A stretch of 64,000 bases of DNA from Streptomyces triculaminicus (GCF_017349075.1 NZ_JAFMOF010000005.1:62001-126000); one strand, 5' to 3'; positions 8,038 through 18,411 are shown, counted from the stretch's first letter. Program-made: numbers and translations. Notes: generated by a model not told the origin, from the sequence alone.

Positions 8038-8550
8038 GTGGCGAGGAAGTCCAGCGGGAACGGGGCGAAGGCGGGCGCGGGCGCGACGCCCGCGATCGTC
8101 GCCCTCGAGCGGGCGGGCACGGCCTTCTCCGTGCACTCCTACGAGCACGACCCGGCCGTCGCCTCCTTCGGCGAGGAGGCGGCGCGGGCCCTGGGCGTGG
8201 AGCCGGGCCGGGTCTTCAAGACGCTCGTGGCCGACGTGGACGGCGCGCTGACCGTGGCTGTCGTGCCGGTGTCCGGCTCGCTGGACCTCAAGGCGCTGGC
8301 GGCGGCGGTCGGCGGCAAGCGGGCGGCGATGGCGGACCCGGCGGCCGCCGAGCGCGTGACGGGGTACGTCCGGGGCGGGATCTCCCCGCTGGGTCAGCGC
8401 AGGCGCCTGCCGACCGCGCTGGACGCCTCCGCGCGCTCCCACGCCACGATCTGTGTCTCGGCGGGTCGGCGGGGCCTGGAGGTCGAGCTCTCCCCCGCCG
8501 ACCTGGCGCTTCTGACGGGCGCGGTGATCGCCCCGATCGCCCGCGGCTGA
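8038..8550 (+). CDS. ybaK: YbaK-type aminoacyl-tRNA deacylase (Cys-tRNA(Pro) deacylase)
   Basis: 170 residues. YbaK hydrolyses Cys-tRNA(Pro) in trans, correcting prolyl-tRNA synthetase errors. The sequence shows ATPAIVALERAGTAFSVHSYEHDP, the catalytic-region RVFKTLVADVDGALTVAVVPVSGSLDLKALAAAVGGKRAAMADP with the conserved Lys, GYVRGGISPLGQRRRLPTALD, and the C-terminal GLEVELSPADLALLTGA; this order is characteristic of the YbaK/EbsC family. The GTG start at 8038 has GGAGG about 10 bases upstream. It follows the LON-domain gene by 33 bases and may share its transcript. Confidence 0.92.
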   Translation: MARKSSGNGAKAGAGATPAIVALERAGTAFSVHSYEHDPAVASFGEEAARALGVEPGRVFKTLVADVDGALTVAVVPVSGSLDLKALAAAVGGKRAAMADPAAAERVTGYVRGGISPLGQRRRLPTALDASARSHATICVSAGRRGLEVELSPADLALLTGAVIAPIARG

Positions 8551-8647
8551 GCCGTGGCCCGTGCGGGGTCTGGACGGCGAGGGCGCCCTCCGCTACGACC
8601 GAGGGGCGGGCCGCCGCGTGGGCGGCCGCGCACAGGGAGGGACGCCC

Positions 8648-8722
8648 ATGTCGAAGCGCACCCGCAAACGCCGCTGGCGCCTGAAGAAGGGCCGCGCCAA
8701 CCACGGCCGCCGGCCGGCCTAG
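8648..8722 (+). CDS. Ribosomal protein bL37 (AURKAIP1/COX24-domain mini-protein)
   Basis: A 24-residue, strongly basic ORF reads MSKRTRKRRWRLKKGRANHG then RRPA. It has AGGGAGG 7 bases ahead of the ATG. Mycobacterial bL37, seen in 70S structures, is a 24-residue protein of the same type with a conserved N-H-G-(K/R)-R-P ending; the match in length, start and ending is close. It lies 97 bases after the deacylase gene, too short for most gene finders, and the following gene is on the other strand. Confidence 0.85.
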   Translation: MSKRTRKRRWRLKKGRANHGRRPA

Positions 8723-8756
8723 CGCCGGGCCGGGGCCGGGCCGGGGCGGACACGCC

Positions 8757-9440
8757 CTAGTTCTGCTCCTCCGCGTCCTGCGCGGGCGGGGTTCCGGGCC
8801 GGGACCAGTGGAGTTCCGGCCCGGCCTCGGGCTCGGGGTCGCGGGGGCCGAAGAGGGCCGTCAGGCCCAGGTGGACGGCCATGGCCGCCAGCGGCCAGGC
8901 CAGCAGCATGCCCTTGGCGGCGAGCTTGATCGGCGCGTCGAAGACCACGCCCTGGCCCACGGCGCGGGCGTGCCCGGCCACGTCGGCCGTCGGGCCGAGC
9001 CAGACGCCCAGCCGCCAGCCGATCAGCGAGGCCAGCAGCGAACCCGCCGCGAGGCCCGCCACGATCGCGATGCCGCCCTTGCGGTAGCAGAGGAAGACCA
9101 CGGCCGCGGCGACCGCGCCGAACACCAGGCCCAGCAGGCCGAACCAGCCGTCCGCGCCGACGGCCTGCTCGCCCTCGGTGTTGCTGAGGTAGACGGCCTT
9201 GCCGTCGGAGATCAGGGGAACCCTCGGCGCCAGCCACAGCCACAGCAGCCCCAGCAGTACGCCGCAGAGCGTCACGAACGCCAGGATCACCGCGCCCTGC
9301 CGCAGCTCCGTACGGGTCTCCTCGGACAGGCCGGGCGCGGTGTCCGCGGCCTCGTCCCCGGTGTGCTGCGGAAGGTCCGGGCCGGAGCCGGGTCCGGGTT
9401 CGGAGGGGGAGTTGCCGTGCGGCGTCAGCGGTGCGGTCAC
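8757..9440 (-). CDS. DUF2567-like integral membrane protein
   Basis: 227 residues. A polar N-terminus of about 45 residues precedes four hydrophobic segments: VILAFVTLCGVLLGLLWLWL, WFGLLGLVFGAVAAAVVFLC, IAIVAGLAAGSLLASLIGW, and MLLAWPLAAMAVHLGLTALF. The C-terminal tail, PEPEAGPELHWSRP onward, is acidic. The stretch APRVPLISDGKAVYL after the first helix, ahead of a second group of helices, resembles the actinobacterial DUF2567 layout. The GTG start at 9440 follows a GGCGGGG stretch; longer in-frame starts exist upstream but lack conserved sequence. Function unknown. It is likely to be in the same transcription unit as the ABC transporter genes, which end 59 bases upstream. Confidence 0.75.
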   Translation of the reverse strand: MTAPLTPHGNSPSEPGPGSGPDLPQHTGDEAADTAPGLSEETRTELRQGAVILAFVTLCGVLLGLLWLWLAPRVPLISDGKAVYLSNTEGEQAVGADGWFGLLGLVFGAVAAAVVFLCYRKGGIAIVAGLAAGSLLASLIGWRLGVWLGPTADVAGHARAVGQGVVFDAPIKLAAKGMLLAWPLAAMAVHLGLTALFGPRDPEPEAGPELHWSRPGTPPAQDAEEQN

Positions 9441-9499
9441 CCCGCCATCGTGCCAGGTGGACGCGGACGCCCCGGAGCCAGGACGGTCGCTGCGGCGCG

Positions 9500-10336
9500 T
9501 CACCGCACGGCCGCCCGGCGGTAGGCCCACGTCGCCGCCGCCAGCGACACCACGCCGACGGCCGCGCACACCCCGAGGTCGGCCGCCGTCCGCAGCCAGT
9601 CGGGGTGCGCGTCGAAGCTCCGCGCCAGCGCCTCCACGCCGTAGGTGGAGGGCAGCAGGTCGCGCGCGTAGGCGACCGGCGCCGGCATGTGCTGGGCCGG
9701 CAGCACGCCCAGCAGCAGCGCCGCCGACATGCCCAGCTGGCCGCACAGCGTCGCCAGCTCCTGGCGCGGGGCGAGCAGGCCCAGGGCGGCGCCGAGCCCG
9801 GCGAGGGCCGCGCCGGCCAGCGGGATCACCGCGACCAGCACCCACAGGTGCGTCATCGGCAGCCCGAACAGCACGCTGCCCACCACCGCCGTGACGGCCG
9901 TGCCGGGCGCGGTGAACGACGCGTACGCCCCGGCCGCCCCCAGCACGACGGCCGCCGGCGGCACCGGCAGCGTCGCGTAGTGGTCCAGGCCGCCGCTGGC
10001 CCGCAGCTGGCCGAAGTACTGGGCCAGGAGGTTCAGCGCGACGAACGCCACGACCAGGACGCTGGACCCGGCCACCACGGCGCGCGCCTCGGCCCCGCCG
10101 TCGACGACGCCGCGCATCAGGATCATGATGCCGACGGACTGGAACGTGGCCACGAACAGCAGCGGGATCCGCGCCACGCGGGCGCGCGAGAGCTGCGCGC
10201 GGTAGACCGCCGCCAGCGCGGGCAGCAGCCGTGCCCTGGGCGCGAGCGGGGCGGGGCCGCCGTCCTCGGACCACGGCCGGGGGGCGGACGCGGCGGGCGC
10301 CTTCCCCGACACCGCTTCGGCGGATACAGCAGTCAC
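9500..10336 (-). CDS. ABC-2 type transporter permease
   Basis: 278 residues with a polar N-terminus and six predicted membrane segments, for example IPLLFVATFQSVGIMIL, SSVLVVAFVALNLLAQYFG, WVLVAVIPLAGAALAGLG, and DLGVCAAVGVVSLAAATW at the end. The loop GGLDHYATLPVPPAAVVLGA is the type seen in ABC-2 permeases of drug and lipid exporters. GTG at 10336 is the start. The gene lies 37 bases downstream of an ATPase gene on the same strand, so the two should form one exporter. The substrate cannot be told from sequence. Confidence 0.88.
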   Translation of the reverse strand: MTAVSAEAVSGKAPAASAPRPWSEDGGPAPLAPRARLLPALAAVYRAQLSRARVARIPLLFVATFQSVGIMILMRGVVDGGAEARAVVAGSSVLVVAFVALNLLAQYFGQLRASGGLDHYATLPVPPAAVVLGAAGAYASFTAPGTAVTAVVGSVLFGLPMTHLWVLVAVIPLAGAALAGLGAALGLLAPRQELATLCGQLGMSAALLLGVLPAQHMPAPVAYARDLLPSTYGVEALARSFDAHPDWLRTAADLGVCAAVGVVSLAAATWAYRRAAVR

Positions 10337-10373
10337 GCGGCACAGCTCCTGTTCGGTCCGGTCGGGACGGCCC

Positions 10374-11408
<1,035 letters not shown>

Positions 11409-11516
11409 GAGCTATGAGGGTACGCGCCCCGCCCGCCGCGGCTCGCCGCGGGGGCGGGATTCGGCGCGGCAGGAACAACCGGGAAGGAACAACAGGGACA
11501 CCGTGTGCTCGGCGGG

Positions 11517-12819
11517 TCAGTCCCCGGCCGGCGCGTGCTCGGCCGCCGTACGGGTGTCGATCTCACGCCAGAAGCCCGCCCGGATCGCGTACCGGTCGTG
11601 CTCGTCGATCTGGTCGTCCTTGTGGGCGAGGAGGCCGAAGCGGGCCGCGTAGCGCAGGAGCTCGCCGTCGATGCGGTGGGGGATGCGGGGGTACTCGGTG
11701 GAGAGGTGCTGGAGGTGGACGGCGTCGGTGAGGCGCTCGGCCCAGCGGCGGGCGAAGACCTGGCCGACCTCGAAGGGGTCGCCGCCGACGGTGGTGATGT
11801 CCTCCTCGCGGTCGGCCCAGCGCTGCTCGGCGCTGGTGAGCTGGGCCAGCATCGGCAGGGAGGCGGTTTCGGGAGGCTCCCCGAGGCTGCTGCCGGCGCC
11901 GCGTTCGACCCAGCCCTTGTCCGAGGACCAGCGCAGGGTCGCGTTCGGCGTGCCGGGGGCGTGCCGCCGTTCTGCGCGGCGGCGGTGGCCGGGGTGGGCC
12001 GGTCGGGGCCCGGTCCCCGGCCCAGTCCGGCGAGGTCCTTCGGGGTGGGCACGCCGCGGACGGCGGGCGCGGTGTCGGCGCCGTCGCCGTTCACGCACGG
12101 CACGGGGGCCGGGGCGGGTCGTGCGGTGCCGTTGTGCCCGGCCTCGGTCCGGGCCTCCGCCGTGTGACCGGCGGCCGCGGCGGCGGCCGCGGCCGTCTCC
12201 GGCAGCGGGGCGGCGAGGATGGCGGCGATCTCGGGCCGGGGCGCGGGGGCGGGGCGCACACGCCGGTGAGCTCCTTGGCCCGTACCGCGCGGGTGATCCA
12301 CGTGCGGTCCAGGACGCGCCGCTCGTCGGCCTCGGCGACGAGGTCCTCGGACTGGTTGTAGTCGCCGTCGGCGGCCTGCACGGCCCACAGGTGGACGGCG
12401 ACGCCGTGTTCCTTGGCGGACATCAGCCCGGGCAGCAGGTCGCCGTCGCCGGTGACCAGGACGATGTCGGAGCAGGCGCGGTTGCGGGCGAGCTCGGTGA
12501 GCTCGGCGTGCATGGCGGCGTCGACGCCCTTCTGCGCCCAGCGGCCGTCGCTGCGGGTGAGAGCGCCCAGCCGGACGGTGACGCGGGACATCACCCGCAA
12601 CCGCCGGTGCTCGGGCTGGGGGACGCGGTCGGGGGCGCCGTCGAACCAGTAGATGCGCAGCAACGGGCGCTGGGTGTCGGCTTCGGCGCGTTCGCGCAGG
12701 CCCTGGATGAGGGTTGCGTGGTCGACGGTGATACGGGACCGGGCGGGTTCCCCGGCCAGCAGGCTCGCGGCGGCGCCCAGCAAATACCCGGCGTCCACCA
12801 GGACGACGCAGCGGTCCAC
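11517..12819 (-). pseudogene. NYN-domain (PIN-like) protein, frameshifted twice
   Basis: The N-terminal domain (GTG at 12819 to about 12260) is an NYN/PIN-like nuclease fold: VDRCVVLVDAGYLL, KGVDAAMHAELTELA, and CSDIVLVTGDGDLLPGLMSA carry the acidic residues that bind metal. The reading frame then shifts near 12240-12265 into RPEIAAILAAPLPET, and again near 11954-11958, a run of five C on the coding strand, into GTPNATLRWSSDKGWVERG and a conserved helical C-terminus ending at 11517. Restoring one base at each site gives an uninterrupted protein of 434 residues. Both shifts sit in C-rich runs, so sequencing error is more likely than decay. RNA degradation is the usual role proposed for NYN domains; the substrate here is unknown. 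Confidence 0.8.
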
Positions 12820-13086
12820 GTTCCACCCTCTTTTCCCGGGTTTCCCCTGATTCCAGAAGTGCGGTCGCCCCCCGGCACAGGCGTGCCCCGGTTCCGTTGG
12901 CTTTCCCAGGAGTCTGCCCGACCGGGCGGGGGTTATCAGTCCGAACTGGATCTTCGGCGTGGCGGATACGGGCAGCGGCCGATAAGTACCCCTGTCACCT
13001 ACGGTAATTACCCGAAATGCACCTTTGGCCGGTGCGTGCGAGGCTGGTCGCCAGGGGGAGTCACCCCGACGCGGAGGCGCAGCAGC

Positions 13087-13260
13087 ATGGCGAAGAACAA
13101 GAAGCAGGACCGGAGCCAGCAGAAGTCGAGCGCGGCCGAGCGCGGCACTCAGCAGGCCAAGAGCTCGTCCATGGAGTCCCAGGGGCAGGAGCGGGCCACT
13201 CGGGTCACCCCCGCGGACGTCGCGCACAAGGGCCGCCAGAAGCGCTTCGGCCACAACTGA
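13087..13260 (+). CDS. Small basic hydrophilic protein, 57 residues
   Basis: MAKNKKQDRSQQKSSAAERG opens a protein rich in Lys, Gln, Ser and Arg, ending GRQKRFGHN. There is no hydrophobic segment or cysteine. The ATG at 13087 is preceded by GGAGGCGCAGCAGC, so a ribosome site is present 9-12 bases upstream. A perfect 16-bp hairpin follows 20 bases after the stop. The upstream 12820-13086 interval is a divergent promoter region shared with the NYN gene. Composition suggests a nucleic-acid-binding or intrinsically disordered protein; I recall unnamed homologues near dnaE in other Streptomyces. Function unknown. Confidence 0.82.
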   Translation: MAKNKKQDRSQQKSSAAERGTQQAKSSSMESQGQERATRVTPADVAHKGRQKRFGHN

Positions 13261-13279
13261 CCGGCGCTTGGATGCGCTT

Positions 13280-13314
13280 GAGGGGCGCACCCGCTCACAG
13301 CGGGTGCGCCCCTC
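13280..13314. terminator. Bidirectional hairpin terminator between the small basic gene and dnaE
   Basis: The arms GAGGGGCGCACCCGCT (13280-13295) and AGCGGGTGCGCCCCTC (13299-13314) are perfect 16-bp complements with a 3-base loop. It lies between two convergent genes, 20 bases after one stop and 30 after the other, so it can end both transcripts. Confidence 0.88.
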
Positions 13315-13343
13315 GCGCATGATCAGCGGTCTCCCGGGCGGGG

Positions 13344-16300
13344 TCAGCCCGCCAGGCAGGACGGCCCGAGCAGCTGCTTCAGGTCACCGAAGAGCGCCGG
13401 GTCGGGCGTCACCCGGTGCCGGTCCAGGCGGAGCACGGTGGTCTTGCGGGCCCCCTGGAGCTTGATCCGCACCTCGGTCGAGCCCCGGTGGTGACTGAGG
13501 ACCTGGCCGAGCCGCTCGACCAGCGGCGGGGTGACCTTCACCGTGGGGATGGAGATGATCACCGGTGCGTTGGTGCCGGCGTTGGACAGGTCGGGGACCA
13601 TCAGCTCCATGGCGACCAGGCGCGGGATGTCCTCGCGCTTGTCCAGGCGCCCCTTGACGAAGACGACGGCGTCCTCGACGAGCTGGGTGGAGACCAGCTG
13701 GTAGGTGGCGGGGAAGAACATGCAGTCGATGGAGCCGGCCAGGTCCTCGACGGTGGCGATGGCCCAGGCGTTGCCCTGCTTGGTCATCTTGCGCTGCAGG
13801 CCGGAGATGATGCCGCCGATGGTCACGATCGCGCCGTCGGCGTGCTCACCGCCGGTGAGCTGGGAGATAGAGGCGTCGGCCTTGTCGTTGAGGACGTGCT
13901 CGATGCCGAAGAGCGGGTGGTCGGAGACGTAGAGGCCGAGCATCTCGCGCTCCTGGGCGAGCAGGTAGGACTTCTCCCACTCGAGGTCGGAGAACTCCAC
14001 GTCCAGCCCGAAGCCGGGACCCTCGTCGGCGCTCTCGTCGCCCATGCCGCCGAAGAGGTCGAACTGCCCCTCGGCCTCCTTGCGCTTGACCTGCACCACG
14101 TTGTCGATCATCGGTTCGTAGTGCGCGGTGAGGCCCTTGCGGGTGTGCCCCATGGTGTCGAAGGCGCCGGCCTTGATCAGCGATTCGACGGTGCGCTTGT
14201 TGCAGACGACGGCCTCGACCTTGTCGAGGAAGTCGGGGAAGGAGGTGTACTTTCCCTTGGACTTGCGGCAGCGAATGATCGAGTCCACGACGTTGGCGCC
14301 GACGTTGCGCACGGCGGTCAGGCCGAAGAGGATCACGTCGTCGCCCTGGGCGGCGAAGTTGGCCTCGGACTCGTTGACGTTCGGCGGGAGCACCTTGATG
14401 CCCATGCGACGGCACTCGTTGAGGTAGGTCGCCGACTTGTCCTTGTCGTCCTTGACGGACGTCAGCAGGGCGGCCATGTACTCGGCGGGGTGGTTGGCCT
14501 TGAGGTAGGCGGTCCAGTACGAGACCAGGCCGTACGCGGCGGAGTGGGCCTTGTTGAAGGCGTAGCCGGCGAAGGGGACCAGGACGTCCCACAGGGCCTG
14601 GATGGCCTCGTCGGAGAAGCCCTTCTTGGTCGCGCCCTCCTTGAAGAAGACGAAGTTCTTCGCCAGCTCGTCGGGCTTCTTCTTGCCCATGACGCGGCGG
14701 AGGATGTCGGCCTCGCCGAGCGAGTAGCCGGCGACGATCTGGGCGGCCTTCTGCACCTGCTCCTGGTAGACGATCAGACCGTAGGTGACGCCGAGGACCT
14801 CCTCGAGGGGCTCCTTCAGCTCCGGGTGGATCGGGGTGATCTCCTGCTGGCCGTTCTTGCGCAGCGCGTAGTTCGTGTGCGAGTTCATGCCCATCGGGCC
14901 CGGCCGGTACAGGGCGGACACGGCGGAGATGTCTTCGAAGTTGTCGGGCTTCATCAGCCGCAGCAGGGACCGCATGGGCCCGCCGTCGAACTGGAAGACG
15001 CCGAGGGTGTCGCCGCGCTGGAGCAGCTCGAAGGTCGTGGGGTCGTCGAGCGGCAGGCTCAGGAGATCGATGTCGATCCCCTTGTTGGCCTTCACCATCT
15101 TGACGGCGTCGTCCATGATCGTGAGGTTGCGCAGGCCGAGGAAGTCCATCTTCAGCAGGCCGAGCGACTCACAGCTCGGGTAGTCCCACTGCGTGATGGT
15201 CACACCGTCGGAGTGGCGCACCCAGACCGGGACGTGGTCGGTGATCGTCTCGCTGGACATGATCACACCGGCCGCGTGCACGCCCATCTGCCGGACCAGG
15301 CCCTCGACGCCCATCGCGGTGTCGATGACCTTCTTGACGTCCGGCTCGTTCTCGTACATCGAGCGGACCTCGCCCGCCTCGCTGTAACGCGGGTGCTTCG
15401 GGTCGGTGATGCCGGAGAGCGGGATGCCCTTGCCGAGGACGTCGGCGGGCATCGCCTTGGTGATGCGGTCGCCCATGGCGTAGGGGTAGCCGAGGACGCG
15501 CGCGGAGTCCTTGATGGCGTTCTTGGCCTTGATCGTGCCGTACGTGCCGATCATGGCGACCTTGTCGGCGCCGTACTTCTCGGTGACGTACCGGATCACC
15601 TCGGCGCGCCGGCGCTCGTCGAAGTCGATGTCGACATCGGGCATGGAGATGCGCTCGGGGTTCAGGAACCGCTCGAAGATCAGGCCGTGCGGGATCGGGT
15701 CGAGGTCGGTGATGCCCATGGCGTACGCGACGATCGAGCCGGCCGCGGAGCCACGGCCGGGGCCGACGGCGATGCCCTGGTTCTTGGCCCACATGATGAA
15801 GTCGGCGACCACGAGGAAGTAGCCCGGGAAGCCCATCGAGATGATGGTGTCCATCTCGTACTCGACCTGCTTCATGCGGTCCTCGGGGATGCCGCCCGGG
15901 AAGCGGCGGTGCATGCCCCGCATGGTCTCCTCGCGGAACCAGGTGACCTCGGTGTAGCCGTCGGGGATGTCGAACTTGGGCATCAGGTTCCGGAACTGGA
16001 ACATGCCCTCGGTGTCGACCTGGTCGGCGACCAGCTGGGTGTTCGCGCAGCCCTGCTGCCAGGCGTCCGAGGAGTCGATGGCGTACATCTCGTCCGTGGA
16101 CTTCAGGTAGTAGCCGGAGCCGTCGAAGCGGAAGCGGTCGGGGTCGGAGAGGTTCTTGCCGGTCTGGATGCACAGCAGCGCGTCGTGGGCGGTGGCCTCG
16201 TGCGCGTAGGTGTAGTGCGAGTCGTTGGTGACCAGCGGCGGGATGCCGAGCTTCTTGCCGATCTCCAGCAGTCCGTCGCGGACCCGGCGCTCGATCTCGA

Positions 16301-16886
16301 TGCCGTGGTCCATCAGCTCGAGGAAGTACCGGTCCTTGCCGAAGATGTCCTGGTACTCGGAGGCGGACTTCAGGGCCTCGTCGAACTGGCCGAGGCGCAG
16401 CCGGGTCTGCAGCTCGCCGGAGGGGCAGCCGGTGGAGGCGATGAGCCCCTCGGACCACTGGCTGATGGTCTCCTTGTCCATGCGCGGCCACTTGGTCAGC
16501 CAGCCCTCGGCGTAGGCGTCGGAGGACAGCCGGAAGAGGTTGTGCAGGCCGGTGGCGTTGGCCGCCCAGATCGTCTTGTGGGTGTAACCACCGGAGCCGG
16601 AGACGTCGTCCCGCTTCTGGTGCGGCTGGCCCCACTGGATCCTGCGCTTGTTGCGCCGGGACTCGGGGGCGACGTAGGCCTCGATGCCGATGATCGGAGT
16701 GATCCCGGCCTTCTGGGCGGAGTGGAAGAAGTCGTACGCGCCGTGGAGGTTGCCGTGGTCGGACATGGCGATGTGTGTCATGCCCATCTCATTGCAGGCA
16801 TTGAACATGTCCTTCAGCCGCGCGGCACCGTCCAGCAGCGAGTACTGGGTGTGGACGTGCAGGTGCGTGAACGGCGTCTTGGCCAC
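13344..16886 (-). CDS. dnaE: DNA polymerase III subunit alpha
   Basis: 1180-residue replicative polymerase, the normal length for actinobacterial DnaE1. The N-terminal PHP domain begins FTHLHVHTQYSLLDGAARL with further histidine motifs (MSDHGNLHGAYDFF, TNDSHYTYAHEATAHDALLC), consistent with the metal-dependent proofreading seen in actinobacterial DnaE1. The polymerase palm carries PDVDIDFDERRR at about residues 413-424. The tandem helix-hairpin-helix region follows KVLPPNVNESEANF, and an OB-fold region includes GGIISGLQRKMTKQGNAWAI. The GTG at 16886 is placed by the conserved start and a GGAGG about 10 bases upstream. It is divergent from the DUF2252 gene. Confidence 0.97.
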   Translation of the reverse strand: MAKTPFTHLHVHTQYSLLDGAARLKDMFNACNEMGMTHIAMSDHGNLHGAYDFFHSAQKAGITPIIGIEAYVAPESRRNKRRIQWGQPHQKRDDVSGSGGYTHKTIWAANATGLHNLFRLSSDAYAEGWLTKWPRMDKETISQWSEGLIASTGCPSGELQTRLRLGQFDEALKSASEYQDIFGKDRYFLELMDHGIEIERRVRDGLLEIGKKLGIPPLVTNDSHYTYAHEATAHDALLCIQTGKNLSDPDRFRFDGSGYYLKSTDEMYAIDSSDAWQQGCANTQLVADQVDTEGMFQFRNLMPKFDIPDGYTEVTWFREETMRGMHRRFPGGIPEDRMKQVEYEMDTIISMGFPGYFLVVADFIMWAKNQGIAVGPGRGSAAGSIVAYAMGITDLDPIPHGLIFERFLNPERISMPDVDIDFDERRRAEVIRYVTEKYGADKVAMIGTYGTIKAKNAIKDSARVLGYPYAMGDRITKAMPADVLGKGIPLSGITDPKHPRYSEAGEVRSMYENEPDVKKVIDTAMGVEGLVRQMGVHAAGVIMSSETITDHVPVWVRHSDGVTITQWDYPSCESLGLLKMDFLGLRNLTIMDDAVKMVKANKGIDIDLLSLPLDDPTTFELLQRGDTLGVFQFDGGPMRSLLRLMKPDNFEDISAVSALYRPGPMGMNSHTNYALRKNGQQEITPIHPELKEPLEEVLGVTYGLIVYQEQVQKAAQIVAGYSLGEADILRRVMGKKKPDELAKNFVFFKEGATKKGFSDEAIQALWDVLVPFAGYAFNKAHSAAYGLVSYWTAYLKANHPAEYMAALLTSVKDDKDKSATYLNECRRMGIKVLPPNVNESEANFAAQGDDVILFGLTAVRNVGANVVDSIIRCRKSKGKYTSFPDFLDKVEAVVCNKRTVESLIKAGAFDTMGHTRKGLTAHYEPMIDNVVQVKRKEAEGQFDLFGGMGDESADEGPGFGLDVEFSDLEWEKSYLLAQEREMLGLYVSDHPLFGIEHVLNDKADASISQLTGGEHADGAIVTIGGIISGLQRKMTKQGNAWAIATVEDLAGSIDCMFFPATYQLVSTQLVEDAVVFVKGRLDKREDIPRLVAMELMVPDLSNAGTNAPVIISIPTVKVTPPLVERLGQVLSHHRGSTEVRIKLQGARKTTVLRLDRHRVTPDPALFGDLKQLLGPSCLAG

Positions 16887-17040
16887 GGTGGAGGACCTCC
16901 GGGGGGCAGCGGGACGGAACGGGGCAGTTTCGAAGGTTACCGGCCCCCACCGACAGTCGCGGGCACACGCCGGTAGCCTCGGCCGTTGAGGACGGCAGCA
17001 CATCTGTCCGCCCCATGACCTTCACCAGGAGGACCCACCG

Positions 17041-18378
17041 ATGGCGACCGAGCACGACCGGGCCACGCAGCGCGGCGAGGAGATCCTCGCCGTTTTCGAC
17101 ACCGCCTTCGGTGAGCTGCTCGCGGCCGACCCGGCCGCCTTCCGGGTCAAGTTCCGGAAGATGGCCGCCTCGGCCTTCGCCTTCTACCGCGGCACGGCCT
17201 GCCTCTTCTACTCCGACCTGGACCACGAGCGCGACGCCGGCCCGTACCTGGACGACCGCACCAGCCGGGTGTGGATCCACGGCGACCTGCACGCCGAGAA
17301 CTTCGGCACGTACATGGACGCCAACGGCCGCCTGGTCTTCAACGTCAACGACTTCGACGAGGCCTACGTCGGCCCCTTCACCTGGGACCTCAAGCGCTTC
17401 GCCGCCTCCCTGGCCCTGCTGGGGTACACCAAGGCGCTCAGCGACGAGAAGATCTCCGAGCTGGTGCGGATCTACGCCGCCGCCTACCGCGAGCGCGTCC
17501 ACGCCCTGGCCACCGGCGCCAAGGACCACGAGCTGCCGCCGTTCACGCTCGACACCGCCGACGGCCCGCTGCTGGACGCCCTGCGCGAGGCCCGCTCGAT
17601 GACCCGCTTCGGGCTGCTGGCCTCGATGACGGAGATCAGGGACTTCGACCGGCGATTCCTGGCCGACGACGGCGCGATCGAGCTCGACGCCGCCACCCGC
17701 TACAAGATCCTCGCGGCCTTCGACGGCTACCTGGAGACCCTCCCCGGCTCCAGCCTGGCCCGCCCCGACTCCTACCGCGTCAAGGACGTCGTCGGCCGCC
17801 GGGGCGTCGGCATCGGCAGCGCCGGCCTGCCCTCGTACAACATCCTCCTCGAGGGCAACAGCGACGCCCTGGAGAACGACGTCGTCATCTACATGAAGCA
17901 GGCGCAGACCCCTGCGGTCTCCCGGCACATCACCGACCCCGAGGTGCGCGGCTACTTCCAGCACGAGGGCCACCGCACGGTGATCTCCCAGCGCGCCCTG
18001 CAGGCCCACGCCGACCCGTGGCTGGGCTGGACGGAGATCCAGGAGGGGGGCAGGCGCTACGGGCAGCTGGTCGCCGAGATCTCCCCGTACGCCGTCGACC
18101 TGGACTGGTCCGACATCGACGACCCGGCGGAGATCGCCACCGTCGTCGCCGACCTGGGCCGCGCCACCGCCACCATGCACGCCGCCGCCGACGACCAGAG
18201 CGGCCACTCGCTGGTGCCGTTCTCCACCGAGCGCGCCATCGACGCCGTCATCGCCGCCGACGAGGAGGGCTTCGCCGAGCTGCTGGTCGACTTCGCCCAC
18301 ACCTACGGCGCCCGGGCCCGCGCGGACCACCAGATCTTCGTGGACCTCTTCCGCAACGGCAGGATCCCCGGGCTTTAG
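17041..18378 (+). CDS. DUF2252 family protein (kinase-like fold)
   Basis: 445 residues. The motifs VWIHGDLHAENFGTY and VFNVNDFDEAYVGPFTWDLKRFAASL correspond to the HGDxHxxN and D-F-D metal-binding motifs of aminoglycoside-phosphotransferase-like proteins, which DUF2252 resembles. ARYKI-like and YMKQAQTPAVSRH segments, and GQRALQAHADPWLGWT, are typical of the family. No signal peptide is present. AGGAGG lies 8 bases before the ATG. DUF2252 has no proven activity that I know of; a small-molecule kinase or a kinase-like scaffold is possible. It is divergent from dnaE with 154 bases between the starts. Confidence 0.9.
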   Translation: MATEHDRATQRGEEILAVFDTAFGELLAADPAAFRVKFRKMAASAFAFYRGTACLFYSDLDHERDAGPYLDDRTSRVWIHGDLHAENFGTYMDANGRLVFNVNDFDEAYVGPFTWDLKRFAASLALLGYTKALSDEKISELVRIYAAAYRERVHALATGAKDHELPPFTLDTADGPLLDALREARSMTRFGLLASMTEIRDFDRRFLADDGAIELDAATRYKILAAFDGYLETLPGSSLARPDSYRVKDVVGRRGVGIGSAGLPSYNILLEGNSDALENDVVIYMKQAQTPAVSRHITDPEVRGYFQHEGHRTVISQRALQAHADPWLGWTEIQEGGRRYGQLVAEISPYAVDLDWSDIDDPAEIATVVADLGRATATMHAAADDQSGHSLVPFSTERAIDAVIAADEEGFAELLVDFAHTYGARARADHQIFVDLFRNGRIPGL

Positions 18379-18398
18379 CCACGGCTTTACGCACGGCA

Positions 18399-18411
18399 TG
18401 GCACACTCGGC
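18399..18411 (+). promoter_or_regulatory. Conserved box upstream of cassette copy 1, likely leaderless promoter
   Basis: TGGCACACTCGGC ends 4 bases before the ATG at 18416; the same 13 bases recur 3 bases before the ATG of the second cassette copy (20016-20028). The CACACT within it sits 8 bases ahead of the start codon, suiting a -10 element of a leaderless transcript. Conservation between the two copies supports a function. Confidence 0.45.

Noticed and set aside
13416..16976. 1186-codon open frame on the plus strand opposite dnaE
   Set aside because: It is the antisense shadow of dnaE, with low-complexity Val/Gly/Asp-rich sequence and no domain. High GC content creates such open frames.
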